Assembly: GCF_000972845.2 (NCBI RefSeq)
Contig: NC_040017.1
Coordinates: 22,839,606-22,903,605 of the forward strand
Length of the DNA: 64,000 nucleotides
Direction of reading: 5' to 3'
Source: Larimichthys crocea
Taxonomy: Eukaryota > Chordata > Actinopteri > Sciaenidae
Shown here: positions 41,901-51,302 of the stretch, piece after piece
Position numbering within the stretch: position 1 is the first letter of the stretch
Layout of the letters: each line of letters begins with the position of its first letter
The notes under the pieces: generated by a model
Databases searched by the model: none
What the model saw: only the letters and a program-made list of their open reading frames with translations
What the model was told of the DNA's origin: nothing
Made by a program: the position numbers and the translations under genes

Positions 41901-42094
41901 GATCTCCCGAAAGGCACGCGGATCCCATTATTGGCAACCAATATCGTGTCCTCTGACAGCTCAGACCTCAGGGCGTATGATAATCCATAGCTGTCAAAAG
42001 CCTGCGCGACCGCATCACCTGTCAGAATCACGGCAAGCAGAACCAAAGCAGATCCAGTCCCGTGCAGATGCGGGGGAATAATCCAACAAGCCAT
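1..42094 (-). CDS. frem2: frem2, FRAS1-related extracellular matrix protein 2 (14 coding exons, 3' end outside window)
   Basis: FREM2 is a large single-pass membrane and extracellular-matrix protein. It forms the Fraser complex with FRAS1 and FREM1 at epithelial basement membranes; loss causes Fraser syndrome in people and fin blistering in zebrafish. I joined 14 exons by splice consensus and frame, giving about 2,415 codons: signal peptide (1-31), N-terminal region (to about 280), 12 CSPG repeats (about 283-1705), five Calx-beta domains (about 1715-2300), then the start of the membrane-proximal region. The order and spacing match human FREM2, and no frameshift or internal stop was found, so this copy looks functional. 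Teleosts keep two copies (frem2a and frem2b); I cannot tell which this is. About 750 C-terminal residues, including the transmembrane segment, lie beyond position 1. Introns 1-11 are phase 1; introns 12 and 13 are phase 0. Confidence 0.96.
419..574 (-). CDS. frem2: frem2 coding exon 13
   Basis: A 156-bp, phase 0-0 exon with acceptor ATCAACAG and donor ACT|GTATGT. It encodes [20 protein letters not shown] through [13 protein letters not shown], the linker that follows Calx-beta 5 in FREM2. Confidence 0.93.
680..810 (-). CDS. frem2: frem2 coding exon 12 (second half of Calx-beta 5)
   Basis: A 131-bp exon, phase 1 to phase 0, with acceptor TCTCTGCAG and donor AAG|GTGAAA. It encodes [20 protein letters not shown] through [14 protein letters not shown], the end of the fifth Calx-beta domain. 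This is where the phase-1 intron series ends. Confidence 0.93.
912..1094 (-). CDS. frem2: frem2 coding exon 11 (start of Calx-beta 5)
   Basis: A 183-bp, phase 1-1 exon with acceptor CTTTCTCAG and donor AGG|GTAATT. It encodes [20 protein letters not shown] through [11 protein letters not shown]. The stretch [16 protein letters not shown] is essentially identical to mammalian FREM2. Confidence 0.94.
1405..1569 (-). CDS. frem2: frem2 coding exon 10 (second half of Calx-beta 4)
   Basis: A 165-bp, phase 1-1 exon with acceptor TTTTTTTCAG. It encodes [20 protein letters not shown] through [12 protein letters not shown]. An unusually long run of acidic residues sits at the strand motif. The donor ACA|GTAGGA is weak. 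Confidence 0.92.
1688..1885 (-). CDS. frem2: frem2 coding exon 9 (start of Calx-beta 4)
   Basis: A 198-bp, phase 1-1 exon with acceptor CATTCCAG. It encodes [20 protein letters not shown] through [14 protein letters not shown]. The donor CAG|GTGGTG departs from the usual GTRAGT, but it is the only choice that joins in frame to the next exon (FLPG-EIEKPC). Confidence 0.92.
1990..2199 (-). CDS. frem2: frem2 coding exon 8 (second half of Calx-beta 3)
   Basis: A 210-bp, phase 1-1 exon with donor ACT|GTGAGT. It encodes [20 protein letters not shown] through [14 protein letters not shown]. The acceptor is a GAGCAG (NAGNAG) tandem. The CAG at 2202-2200 gives SAEAGVDY, the same length as human, so I used it; the GAG choice would add one alanine. 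The pyrimidine tract before it is poor. Confidence 0.93.
2200..3079 (-). other. frem2 intron 7
   Basis: An 880-bp phase-1 intron with GTATGT and GAGCAG ends. No repeat or gene recognised. Confidence 0.8.
3080..3229 (-). CDS. frem2: frem2 coding exon 7 (start of Calx-beta 3)
   Basis: A 150-bp, phase 1-1 exon with acceptor TTCCCAG and donor AGG|GTATGT. It encodes [20 protein letters not shown] through [12 protein letters not shown], the first half of Calx-beta 3. It follows the 8.6-kb intron 6. Confidence 0.93.
4254..4291 (+). repeat. poly-A tract (38 A)
   Basis: An uninterrupted run of 38 adenines inside frem2 intron 6. The sequence before it is not recognised as a SINE or processed gene. 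It may be a retroposon tail or a simple repeat; its length is prone to assembly error. Confidence 0.9.
6830..7250 (+). mobile_element. L2-type LINE 3' fragment, decayed
   Basis: The frame around 6870-6985 reads [15 protein letters not shown] and then [19 protein letters not shown], a degraded version of the NAAARLL..HITP.L..LHWLPV..RIDFKIL segment of L2-clade LINE reverse transcriptases. The tail, with AGGTGCTGTAGAAAATAAAT and then TTATTATT, has the usual L2 3' end. Stops and a missing segment between these parts show it is dead. It lies in frem2 intron 6. Confidence 0.72.
11475..11495. repeat. (CA)n microsatellite
   Basis: A short run of about 10 CA units in frem2 intron 6. Confidence 0.8.
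11810..12061 (-). CDS. frem2: frem2 coding exon 6 (second half of Calx-beta 2)
   Basis: A 252-bp, phase 1-1 exon that encodes [20 protein letters not shown] through [12 protein letters not shown], including the acidic strand motif [18 protein letters not shown]. The donor is ACG|GTAAGA. Two in-frame acceptors lie 6 nt apart, CTCAG|TTTCAG. I used the upstream one because it keeps the human residue spacing; the downstream one would start at 12055 and drop two residues. Confidence 0.93.
12062..12805 (-). other. frem2 intron 5
   Basis: A 744-bp phase-1 intron with GTAACA and CCACTCAG ends. Nothing recognised inside. Confidence 0.8.
12806..12931 (-). CDS. frem2: frem2 coding exon 5 (start of Calx-beta 2)
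   Basis: A 126-bp, phase 1-1 exon with acceptor ACGTACAG and donor CAAG|GTAACA. It encodes [20 protein letters not shown] through [11 protein letters not shown], the first half of Calx-beta 2, and closely follows mammalian FREM2. Confidence 0.93.
12932..14820 (-). other. frem2 intron 4
   Basis: A 1.9-kb phase-1 intron with GTCAGT and ACGTACAG ends. No repeat family or gene recognised. Confidence 0.8.
14821..15051 (-). CDS. frem2: frem2 coding exon 4 (second half of Calx-beta 1)
   Basis: A 231-bp, phase 1-1 exon with acceptor CTTCTTAAG (an AAG rather than CAG acceptor) and donor ATG|GTCAGT. It encodes [15 protein letters not shown] through [11 protein letters not shown]. It carries the acidic E..E.F.I.L motif typical of the later strands of a Calx-beta domain. 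Confidence 0.94.
15052..17942 (-). other. frem2 intron 3
   Basis: A 2.9-kb phase-1 intron with GTAAGC and CTTCTTAAG ends. Apart from the tetranucleotide repeat beside its donor I see no feature. Confidence 0.8.
17879..17921. repeat. (GATA)n microsatellite, about 10 units
   Basis: A tetranucleotide run in frem2 intron 3, starting 22 nt inside the intron from the exon 3 donor. On the coding strand it reads (TATC)n. Confidence 0.95.
17943..18089 (-). CDS. frem2: frem2 coding exon 3 (start of Calx-beta 1)
   Basis: A 147-bp, phase 1-1 exon with acceptor TTTGCAG and donor TTA|GTAAGC. It encodes [20 protein letters not shown] through [13 protein letters not shown], the first half of Calx-beta 1. 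A tetranucleotide repeat begins about 22 nt into the downstream intron. A 17.8-kb intron separates it from exon 2. Confidence 0.93.
21880..22262 (+). mobile_element. Tc1/mariner-like transposon remnant (transposase 3' end)
   Basis: Translation near 21920 gives [18 protein letters not shown], matching the conserved end of the Tc1 transposase catalytic domain (SPDLNPIEHLWR.LK..V). About 100 bp on it reads [12 protein letters not shown], matching the Tc1 C-terminus. The flank GAATACATATGTCAATGTGC followed by a T-rich stretch resembles the sequence after the Tc1 stop codon in fish. Stops and substitutions show it is inactive. It lies in frem2 intron 2. Confidence 0.78.
27383..27500. repeat. possible teleost interspersed repeat (decayed)
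   Basis: The sequence CAGTGATGGGTAGAGTACTG followed by alternating 'ACTCA' and 'AGTTACTT' segments recalls a common fish non-autonomous repeat that begins this way and carries repeated ACTCAAGTA units. The similar GTAAGAAAGTACTCGTTCC near 27980 may be its far end. This is from memory, so the identification is tentative. Confidence 0.4.
33030..33130. repeat. possible teleost SINE-like fragment
   Basis: The segment AGGGGTTCAGTGCCTTGCTC and the following 'GAACTGGAACCTCTCCAGCT' resemble a widespread fish repeat with a degenerate tRNA-like box. It is short and diverged, in frem2 intron 2. Confidence 0.4.
33911..34215. mobile_element. MITE-like non-autonomous repeat, about 300 bp
   Basis: The left part reads GCTGAAACGATTAGTCTATT; the middle has CAGCTTCTCAAATGTGATGG and TTTGCTGCTTTTC; the right part has ACATTTTATAAATGTAATCA and ATTAATCAGTTATC. 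This matches the layout of an abundant teleost repeat with inverted ends based on GCAACTAACGATTA. No coding capacity. It lies in frem2 intron 2. Confidence 0.65.
35922..36011 (-). CDS. frem2: frem2 coding exon 2 (end of CSPG repeat 12)
   Basis: A 90-bp, phase 1-1 exon with acceptor CTTTTTCAG and donor GTG|GTAAGT. It completes [18 protein letters not shown] and reads on to FSFSIEDSG, which continues the last CSPG repeat exactly as in vertebrate FREM2. The frame is open only when joined to exon 1. Confidence 0.93.
36012..37080 (-). other. frem2 intron 1
   Basis: A 1,069-bp phase-1 intron with GTAAGAG and CTTTTTCAG ends. It is AT-rich, and I see no repeat, RNA or second gene in it. Confidence 0.85.
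37081..42094 (-). CDS. frem2: frem2 coding exon 1 (signal peptide, N-terminal region, CSPG repeats 1-12 in part)
   Basis: This 5,014-bp exon encodes 1,671 residues. The start is ATG 42094 ([10 protein letters not shown]): an in-frame TAG at 42148-42146 lies upstream, and the only longer reading would begin with GTG. A hydrophobic signal sequence (ALVLLAVIL) ends near residue 31. From about residue 283 the sequence is a tandem array of about 118-residue CSPG repeats. Each has the pattern of a DxDS-type acidic motif, a beta-strand, 'P..HG' and an 'F.Q..I....I.Y.H.G' stretch. The exon ends inside repeat 12 at ACAAG|GTAAGAG (phase 1). A single giant first exon carrying the CSPG array is also known for human FREM2. 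Confidence 0.96.
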
Positions 42095-42420
42095 TTGTAG
42101 TGCGGAGCCGCAGAGAAGACGCGTTGAACTTTGCGAATACACAAACTAAAGTGTGGTGGTTAAAGTTGCAGGAATATAAAAATCAGTGTCGGATAATATC
42201 ACGCACCTATGGGCACCAAGGTGCACCATTCTCTCTCACAGCGGCGGCACACACTGATAACCTAAACTTCATACTCCTGCTTTGCCGTGAGTAAGGAGAG
42301 TGACGCCCTCCCCTCAGCCCATTGGTTCATTTCTCCGCTGGAATGCGTTTGTCAGGTTTCAAATGGATGCGCTTTGTGTCAGTCTGCACGGACAAAACGA
42401 TGCCGCGTGGGCTGGACTTC
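42095..42420 (-). promoter_or_regulatory. frem2 5' UTR and proximal promoter region
   Basis: Directly upstream of the frem2 ATG on the minus strand. A CCAAT motif (ATTGG on the plus strand, 42321-42325) and an adjacent GC-rich GGGAGGGCG motif (42304-42312) sit about 210-230 bp upstream of the start codon. No clear TATA box faces frem2. The transcription start is not determinable by eye; the assignment rests on position and motifs. Confidence 0.45.
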
Positions 42421-43183
42421 ATCAGGTTGAATAAGGTAGGAGAATAAACGTGATGTTTGGACATTAAGGGAAGATTAATAACCCTGCTGTATGACAAGGA
42501 ACATAAATTATGTTCAGATCCCTTCGTTTCACACGCGTTTTGGAATCATCCACACTTATTCTCCGAGCAAAGCCCATTCAATCACCGCAGATTGTTCCCA
42601 ACAATGAAGGGAAAGCAATCAAAAGTGCAGCTGGAAATGTGATTGGGGAAAAGCTTTGTCTCCCTCTCGTGGTTTTGCGCCGGTGGGAAGGGCGGATGCT
42701 CCCTCCACACAGCCTTAATTACAAGCAGACATCACACTCTGTCTTCGGTTGTTAATGTGCACATTTTCCACCTCCTTTATTTCTAATGAAAACCAGGTCT
42801 GTCATGGTGATTCTCAGATCAGACAGGGTCTCCACTGCGTGTGCAGTGCCACTATAGCATATAGTGTTATGTATTATTTAACACATAATGAAGTCCCTAC
42901 ATATATAGGTGCATATGCATTCAAACTTGCATACTTATTATTTCTGATGGAGAGGAAGCACTTCATGATCCATGATCCGATCCATGTGGCCACAGTACAG
43001 CGTCGCCCTGCACACTCTTAAAGCATGAGTCAAAGTTCTATTTATTGGAGTCACCTAGTGACATTGTCTTATTTCCTGCTGTCCTCCTCTCTCATCACAC
43101 AGGTCCTCCATGTGTCAGATGCTTCCCCCCTCTAGCAGAGCAGCATACTCCTCTGACTCCTGACAAGTCCAGTCATGATCCGG

Positions 43184-43200
43184 CCTCTCTCTCTCTCTCT
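43184..43200. repeat. short (CT)n run
   Basis: About 8 CT units in the spacer. Confidence 0.7.
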
Positions 43201-44600
43201 GAGCTACTCATCTGATTAAGAGGATACCCACAGAACCTTTGTGCAGCACAGCAAGGGAGGTTTAAATGACTCACTTATCTTTAAAAAGCATGTTTTGATT
43301 TTGGCACCATGACTGCACATCCTGGCAAGAATCAAAGATATTTTGGAATAGATTAAGATTTGTGTTCATGGGGGGATGTTGATAGGAGATGGAGCCGTGC
43401 AAAAGTTGTCTCATTATCGGGGACCGATATGCTGTTTGTTCTGTTTTCACATTAACTTAAACTGTCAGTAAACTGGGAAACAAAATCTCTAATATCTCCA
43501 ACACAGCTGCGATGTTCATTATACATAGCCACAGGCACAGCTCTTCTATATGTTTGATTTACCCCACAGCCTTTGTATATATCAGATGTGCACACATACC
43601 TGTGTTCCCCTGCCAACGCGTAGCATCCCTCGAGCAATATATTGCCTGGAAGAATTTGACTTCAAGTGTGCTCAGTCCCCTCTGATCCCTTTTAGAAGAT
43701 TTTCATTCCATCCACAAAGTCGTGGGTGCAGCCGTTGTGTCTGCACCTGCCTATAGTCGCGTATTAATGACATACAAACCATCTCACAGCTGGCATGTGT
43801 TGAAATCGGTACACAGTAGCTGCCATAACAAACTATGCAGTTGAGTTGGACTGGACACTGTTGACAGGGTCCAATTATAAATATAGCCAAGCAAACTGCG
43901 AGGCAAAGCCCCCAGGCCGTGACAGCTCCTAGTTACAAGAGAAAATGAAAAAGAAGATGAATAGAACTTTCTGACAGCAGCGATGGCAAAGAGGGAATTG
44001 GATCATACCCAAACCTTCAGGCTTATTTTTGAGGCGAGGGGAAGTTTGATGATATTCTGTCATATCACATTTGAATCAAATTTATTGTAAATGACCAATC
44101 CTTCTTAAAAGATAGAACTGTCAGTCTATAAAGGAACCGAGGATTCCAATTGCACTCCTGATGTGCAGGTGATTTATTGTACATGAGGCGAGTGGGGTTT
44201 TGGCTGAAATACTGCATTTCAGCTCACTTTTGAATGTACCACTTCTAAATATTTACCAGAATAACAATAGACGATTGCAGAGTTGTTCATTCATTGCATG
44301 TTCTATCACTGTTGAAAACTGACAACAGGATATTCAAAGCTGCTTGTTCGGGGAGCTTATTGTTTTTCTTTGTATCTGTTAACACCAAGAAATTCAGTTT
44401 GTTTTGTTTTTGTGATGACTCTGGTGACAGTTAAATATGGTTCTACCAGCAATCCAAAGACACAGACTGTCTAGAAGGTAAAAACAAAACATATTTACAT
44501 TGGATATATCCCTAACCTAAAAATATGCGGGTTTACCTGTCATTTACAGCCGAATTAACTTTCAATTTCCTCTCTGCTGAATGTCCTGCCTTGTCATAAT

Positions 44601-44619
44601 CACACACACACACACACAC
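44601..44619. repeat. short (CA)n run
   Basis: About 9 CA units in the spacer. Confidence 0.8.
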
Positions 44620-45650
44620 GCTGACAGGCCAAACACTGAAAGCCTTGCATTCCCTACCGTCAGTGACACCACTGTTATTGCAACTGAGTTAACAGAGATA
44701 TGCATCATGTAAGGTGCCTTGAGCTCTGAGAGGTGACATCATTGAGTCAACCTGATACATGGACGATGCGATGCTGCAGGTCCGATCAGATCCACAGGCA
44801 AACAAGCTTACCAATTATTGTTTTGTTTGTATATCTTTATACTTTATCAGCAGCAATTATGATTTATTGCTCTTTATACTTGTATCATATATCATTATTT
44901 TGTACTATGTTAGGGTGACTGTGGAAAATGAATTTCTTCCATAATACCGAGCTACACAAAATCTATCTTGTCATTATTAATGTTATTACTGTTTGCCCTA
45001 TCTGCACATTGTGACAGAAGTGATTTTGATAATTGTCTCCTTTGGTGCCACCTCACTGTTTGTCTCAGTGTTGCTAAAGTGACTCCATTCTAACAATTGC
45101 CTGGACTTATCAGGACTATTTTTGTTCACAGTTATTCTCTAGAGATAATACAACCCCAGCCTCACTGATCACGTTAGGGCTATTTTAGTTGGTTGCATCT
45201 CTGTCAGAGGCAATTCTTTTGATGGTTGAAACTGAAATGGTGGCAGCAGCTACTCTGAGGCTCTTCTCTACAAGAGTAAATTGTGTAACCCATAGAAAAT
45301 ACAACGTACAGCCAACCGGCAGCCAAATCCATCTTTCCCAGATTATGTTACTCCTGGGATACTACAGAACTAAAGAGGCAGCAGAACCAGTCAGGTTTAA
45401 TCATATTATTTATTTGTGCTCCTAAATTCCCCAGGTGTGTGTAGACCCATGCATTAAGACTATAACGTATGGCCAGAGCAATAATACCGCTTACAAAATA
45501 AGTCAAGTTGGGTTTATTTGCGGCATGCTTTTAACTAATAGGTTCATCGTTGTGCTCTGCAGGAACCAAACGAGACAAAAATAGACGAAAGCCAAGGACA
45601 ATTGAATTAAGAGAAAGAACAAGTCCTAAGAATGGGGACACAAATCTGCA

Positions 45651-45652
<2 letters not shown>

Positions 45653-45739
<87 letters not shown>
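45653..45739. repeat. (TG)n microsatellite, about 43 units
   Basis: An uninterrupted 87-nt TG tract. Its length makes it a likely polymorphic marker and a possible Z-DNA-forming tract. Confidence 0.97.
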
Positions 45740-45742
<3 letters not shown>

Positions 45743-45820
45743 GACAAAATGTAGCAGTGTTAAGTCTGGCCACATTATGTTGACCTCCATTTAAAACAGA
45801 GTATAACCTCATAATTTAAC

Positions 45821-45960
45821 AAGGCAAGGCAAGACATTTTTATTCATATAGCGCATTTTATACCAAGATGCAGCTCAATGTGCTTTACATAAAGACAAAG
45901 CATTTAAAAAGAACATCATAAAAAAAAAATAATACATTCAAAACACACAGTTAAAAGCAA
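45821..45960 (+). mobile_element. teleost interspersed repeat, LINE-tail/SINE-like
   Basis: The sequence AAGGCAAGGCAAGACATTTT, then ATTCATATAGCGCATTTTAT and CTCAATGTGCTTTACATAAA, matches a very common fish dispersed repeat with this order of motifs. An A-rich tail and an AT repeat follow. The exact family name is uncertain. Confidence 0.65.
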
Positions 45961-45988
45961 GAACAAAGAAAAAGAAAATGAAAAAAAG

Positions 45989-46055
45989 TAATATATATAT
46001 ATATAATATAGATATATATATATATATATATAATATATATATTATATTATATATA

Positions 46056-46100
<45 letters not shown>
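45989..46100. repeat. (AT)n microsatellite, imperfect
   Basis: About 110 nt of nearly pure alternating AT with a few breaks. It is self-complementary and directly downstream of the interspersed repeat's A-rich tail. Confidence 0.95.
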
Positions 46101-46102
<2 letters not shown>

Positions 46103-47660
46103 TTGATAAATATAGGTTTTAATAATGATGATCAGTGGGCTTCTTTAAAAATATATATCAGGATATATCAGGTGTTTTCTTTTACTACCCTATAAGTCCC
46201 CTTCTGTCTACATGTAGTCCAACATATGCAAATTAAGGATTTATCCTTATTTATCCTTTTTTTTCTATTATTTATAGAGTGTTATGTTGGTTCTTATGAT
46301 ACTAAAAATTAAAAGTAGAATAGATGGGGATTCTGAAAATTATTTTCAAAATTAAAAATTGCTCTGAAATTGTTTAAATGAATTCTGATAAATGTAATGT
46401 TGTACATGAATCCAGTATTGGTGTGGTGTAATACACTATCAGTCTGGGCTGCAACCAAATCAAGTTTTCGATCTTTGTGAGCAATTAATTGGTTGGTGCT
46501 GTTGTGCCACGTTGAAGAGAGATTTTAATGAAGCACCATGTGTATTGCTGTGTCCAAAAGACTCTAACAGTGCAAAAGCCATGCAAGAGACGTTTAATCA
46601 TTCATCCGTAACCGAAAATTGTGTTTTTTACTTCAGGCGTTTATATGTTATTAAAAACTCAAAATATTGGGCTTCCTGCAGTGTGTGCTCACCTACAGGT
46701 CAAAGGTTACATCATTTAATCGGATTGCTGCCTGAAACCCTGCAGGCCTTCCTTCTCCTGATGAGCTTTAAAGCTGAGAGGCACTTAACATGTGTGCCCA
46801 CCCGTGGGCTGTACTCATTTATACTGCAGAAAAAAGAAATAAATGACAATTCACCTGGTGCGAGTCACTGTGTGACATCTGCACATCATGAGCAGAAAAA
46901 TTTGATCATGAGGTTTCTGGCGTGATTACTAGAAAAGAAACGTGTAAATTGCCTCTGACCTTCTCCACTCAGAGGAAATTGCTTTGGTTTAAAAAAAACG
47001 CAACAAAAGTGGTGCAATAAAAAAAAAACAAGGTAATTCTAGAGTATATACGAATGAGGGAGACTTTCTGTTAAATTTAGGGGGGTTGTCCTGTGTGTAG
47101 TGGACTTCATATCTACATATTTTGGCCATTCATTTTATCCTCCTCAACCCTTCTGAGTCTCCATTTTCTGCTGAGCTGAATGCATTCTCTTTCTGCTCCG
47201 TTTGATCTAAAGTTGGTGACTAAGTCAGCAACAATATCATCTAGATGAAACACAGAGCGCATTCACTAGACGCTCGTGAAAAAGCTGCACACACTGCACA
47301 TGTGGGGACAGTAATGCCTTCTCTTGGCCTGCGTTTCACTGTTATCATTGTTATGTTGTTATCAAGATTTATTTTAAGTACATTTTGTTAGATTTACTCT
47401 GACATAATGAAGTGTACTGCCTCCAAGTGACATTGTGAATGAGACTGCCTATTGTTCCAATATTCTGGGGAATGTCTCAAATATTTCTAAGTTCCCCTGC
47501 CAAGCTGTAATTGACTTAATCTTTCCATTAGCCCCAAGTCGCCAAAGTCAGCTGTCATCTGTTAGAGTTAACTGTTGTAACAAGGTGCTTTTTATGCTTC
47601 CTAATAGATGTGAGTTTTAGCTGTGACTTAAGGGTGATTTTTAACCCCTGCGCCCCTAGC

Positions 47661-47708
47661 ACTGCACACACACACACACAAATACAATAGTACCACACAC
47701 ACACACAT
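47661..47708. repeat. two short (CA)n runs
   Basis: Two CA/AC runs of about 8 and 7 units separated by AT-rich sequence. Confidence 0.7.
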
Positions 47709-50700
47709 CTCCCCTGCTGACAGCTCTAATAAGCACAAGCACACAAACTGTCAAACTTATGGTCATTTTTGTCAGGTGGTGGGGTGTTCGCTGATCTTAT
47801 TGAATTTGCTAAATACCCCTGCAGACAGACATAAACAGAACCTATAACCTCAACACAGCTTCACCTCTCCACATGTAGCAAACACAGATTCCTGCAGAGT
47901 ATTCGGAGTCTATACTGCATTTATTTATTTGTATAATGAGAAAAAGTCACCAGTTATGTTTTTATTTAATAGAAAACAAGCTACAGCATTCAAACATTTT
48001 GCACACAATACCCTATAAATTTCAACCGCTGTGAATATCATATACCATATACTTCACTGCCACTGCCAGAAGATGGCAACATCACATTATACATCTAGTG
48101 TGTTGCAAATACACTATAGAGTTTTGCGTCATACATATGAAATATTATGCTACGGTTAGAAGACTTTTAATAAAGAAAATGCATAACCTAATGTGCAAAA
48201 ATATGTAAAATCTGACTTTACTGTGATGAATTAGTTGTCATTTCATGTCTGTCTGTAAAGCTTGATTGATTAATAAGAAGCCAACAAAGTGTACTGAGTA
48301 TGCAACTAACACTTTGGTTTTATTTATGAGCCAAAATCAGAGATGATGAATGAAATATCCAGTAAAAAAAAAACTAAACATTGACTTATAATATATCATG
48401 TGCCTAGTTATAGTATATTATTATTATTATAGTGAAAACTGCAGTCAGGTTCAGCACTAAGTGGTACAACCGTTCTTAAACAATAATTCCATACCTGCAT
48501 TTTCTGATTTGTTCAGTTTAGCTCAGCATGTCAGTTGAGATACGTAGTTGTGTTGCCTCACTACTGAAAGAAGGCAGGCCTAATTAGTTCAAGACCTTAT
48601 CTAATGACTTTAAATTTCTGCTGCCAGCTTGACTATTGCGTCAGTGCTCGTTTTTAGAAGCAGGGTCGAAAACCTGGCCGTTAAATACTATATCTAATTG
48701 ACAAGAGAGCTGGACTGCAATTCCACATGTGTTTTACAGACACGTGAACAGCAAAGACTAATGATCTCCTGTGAAGTCAAACCAGTCATGCATAATGCAC
48801 AACACTAAGCTTTTAAAATGCATTGATTTCACCACTGAATATTTTACGTCTTCCACCGAAAGTATGTCAGCTGTTTGTTAGGCGTTCACGTAAATTACTT
48901 GAATTCAGTGTTCAGCTCAGAGAAGACAACAAAACCAGTCAGAACTTACAAACTCTATTGCCACCTGATGTTGTAATGTCAATTTTTAAATGCAAAAATG
49001 AGGGAATATTCTCTTGCTTATTAATGAAATTAATCATACTGCCTGCACTACTTAGTAATACAAGTGATATCTTACATAACACAAACGTCAATTCGCCAAT
49101 TAATATTAAATCACGGTGCTTGTTCACATTTCTAGTAACAGCTTGAGCACATGAAACCCAATCTAAAGTTTACCACTGACCACACTCAGAAGTAAGTAAG
49201 AGTGCTTCAGTTTTTATTTTTTATTATATGCAGATTAAAGAGATAAACACCAAGTCCTGGCACAAGAAAGTGAGAGTTATTGCATATTTAGGAAAAGTGA
49301 AAACAGTAATCACCATGAACTGGGTCAGAGGAGTCTGTGGCAATAAAAAAACATCATTAACGAACATTTGGCCCAGATTTGCTAACCCTCACTGAAAACA
49401 AACCTTTGTCTGAAGTTTAAATGTTTCACAGATTCCCTATAATTCACTCAGTGGAAAACTTCTTAGAGAATGTTTTCCCTAACAGGGAAAATAGTCAGTG
49501 ATTTTTCTAGGTCCCAGATATAGAGCTGCCACTAAGGAGCTGATAAGATAGACAGACTAATTTAAATAAAAAAGGCCATTAGTAGTGTGGTGCTGTTAAA
49601 AATCTGTGCACCAGAAGGAAATCTCAGTCTGCCCTCTAGTGGCAAAAGGGTTCAATAATTCATTGAGCTAATTATAATGTTATTATTAAAAGCTCAATAA
49701 GATTTTTGACTCTGTAGATTCAGGTATAATTAAAGAGTATGACATATGAATAAAGGAGTGCCCTTTGCCTGTTTTACTGCTGTGTGAATATTACTGGTGT
49801 TAACATCAGAAACATTAATCAGCATTAGCTCAGGTTGAGGTGTTGCCTAGGATACATGTAATAAAACAACTGTCAATCAATTTAGGGGTGATGGTAATAA
49901 ACCATTCCTGAGATTCTGGTGGCATTTTGTTTGTATTTAGTTCAGGGATTGTGTCTTTAAGGGATTGTGTTGCATATATTGCAATACAGATTATATTCTG
50001 CACTTCAGCTCTGTCTATCTATGACTCTCCCCTGCAAAACAAATCAAATACAGAAAATGAACTAATCATGCTGTGTGACCTTAACTTAAATTGACAGGAC
50101 ATTGCCGTGGGAGAATATTCAGCCAGGAAACTAAAAAAAAACAGGTAATATTCGAAAAGTGGCATCATCATCATGATCTTTACATTTCACTGGAATAAAT
50201 ATAAATGGCTGTAAACCCCTTGGGGCAAAGAAATGTACAGCTGCTGCCTCAACTGTGCTCTGTAATGCTGAAAAGGAACAAGAGACAAAAAGGGAAAGGA
50301 TACAGCAGCTGCTCATTGTAATTGCCATGAACATGAATCACAAACATTGATCATTTTAAACTTCATTGGATGGTAATATTTGAATTTCAGCCAGAATCAT
50401 AATCATTTAAACTTTAAACTTTTTTGTTTTGGAGATTATCTTTTTAACTCTCACTGTGTTATACTCCTCAAAGGTCTAAATTTTGCTATGAAATAAAATC
50501 CAAAACATCAAGAATTACTTTCCAAATGAAATAACAGAGTCAATGTAGATACAGCTACTTTGTTAGCCATGATTGTTTTCAGTTGATTAAAGCTCATTTG
50601 TTTTAAATACAAGTCGATAAATTGAATAAGAAGAACACCTTTGAAGACAAAAAGCCACCTACTTAGCTTTCCAAAACTGCTGTAATTGACATAAAAAAAG

Positions 50701-51139
50701 ATATGCTAAACTTAAGTAGAAGCAACTGAAACAAACCCATAACTTCAGGGACACGGAAGCAGGAAGCTTTTAATGTATTTTTAATTTCAGGACGTTTACA
50801 AATTTTCATTTGTGGTGAAACTGCAACATGATCTTCTAATTGGAAGTCAATTTTTGTGGATTATAACCGTTTTTTATTGGATTGACTGACTTTTTCTTTG
50901 TCATTTTTTATGTCACATTAAAACTAAATCTTGAAATAATGTGAGCACTTTCTTGGATATTAATGGCCGTTAATTTACTTGCTCATGAGTAAGTAAGTAA
51001 CCAAAGGCTTAAAAAAAAGTGTATTAATCTTTGAATCTGGGAAGATTATCCAGTATCTATCCACTGGCCCTAACTGCATAAAGTGATCAATAGAAAGTCA
51101 CAGAAGGAGAGGGACGCCTTCAAGTGACCAGTTAGGAAA

Positions 51140-51302
51140 ATAATTTTTTTTGGCCTTTTATGCCTTTATTGATAGTACAGCTGAAGATAGACAGGAAGCA
51201 GAGAGAGGGGGAATGACATGCAGTAAATTAGCCGTGCAAAGCGAGGACTATAGCCTCTACACACGGGGCGGCCGCTTCACCCACTACGCTACCGACCGCC
51301 CC
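51140..51302 (-). mobile_element. tRNA-like SINE remnant
   Basis: On the minus strand it begins GGGGCGGTCGGTAGCGTAGT, a tRNA-like head, followed by GCGGCCGCCCCGTGTGTAGA. It continues through GCATGTCATTCCCCCTCTCT and AGCTGTACTATCAATAAAGG. These are the landmarks of a common teleost tRNA-derived SINE. The stretch that should contain the RNA polymerase III B box is shortened, so it is probably dead. Confidence 0.68.

Noticed and set aside
42095..42142. N-terminal extension of frem2 by 16 residues
   Set aside because: The longer frame begins with GTG, not ATG. The first ATG after the in-frame TAG is 42094 and is followed by a good signal peptide.
46512..46925. 137-codon frame in the spacer
   Set aside because: No recognisable domain and no splice or promoter evidence; treated as chance.
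51140..51302. Functional tRNA gene in the SINE
   Set aside because: The B box is absent and no complete cloverleaf can be drawn. It is a SINE remnant.
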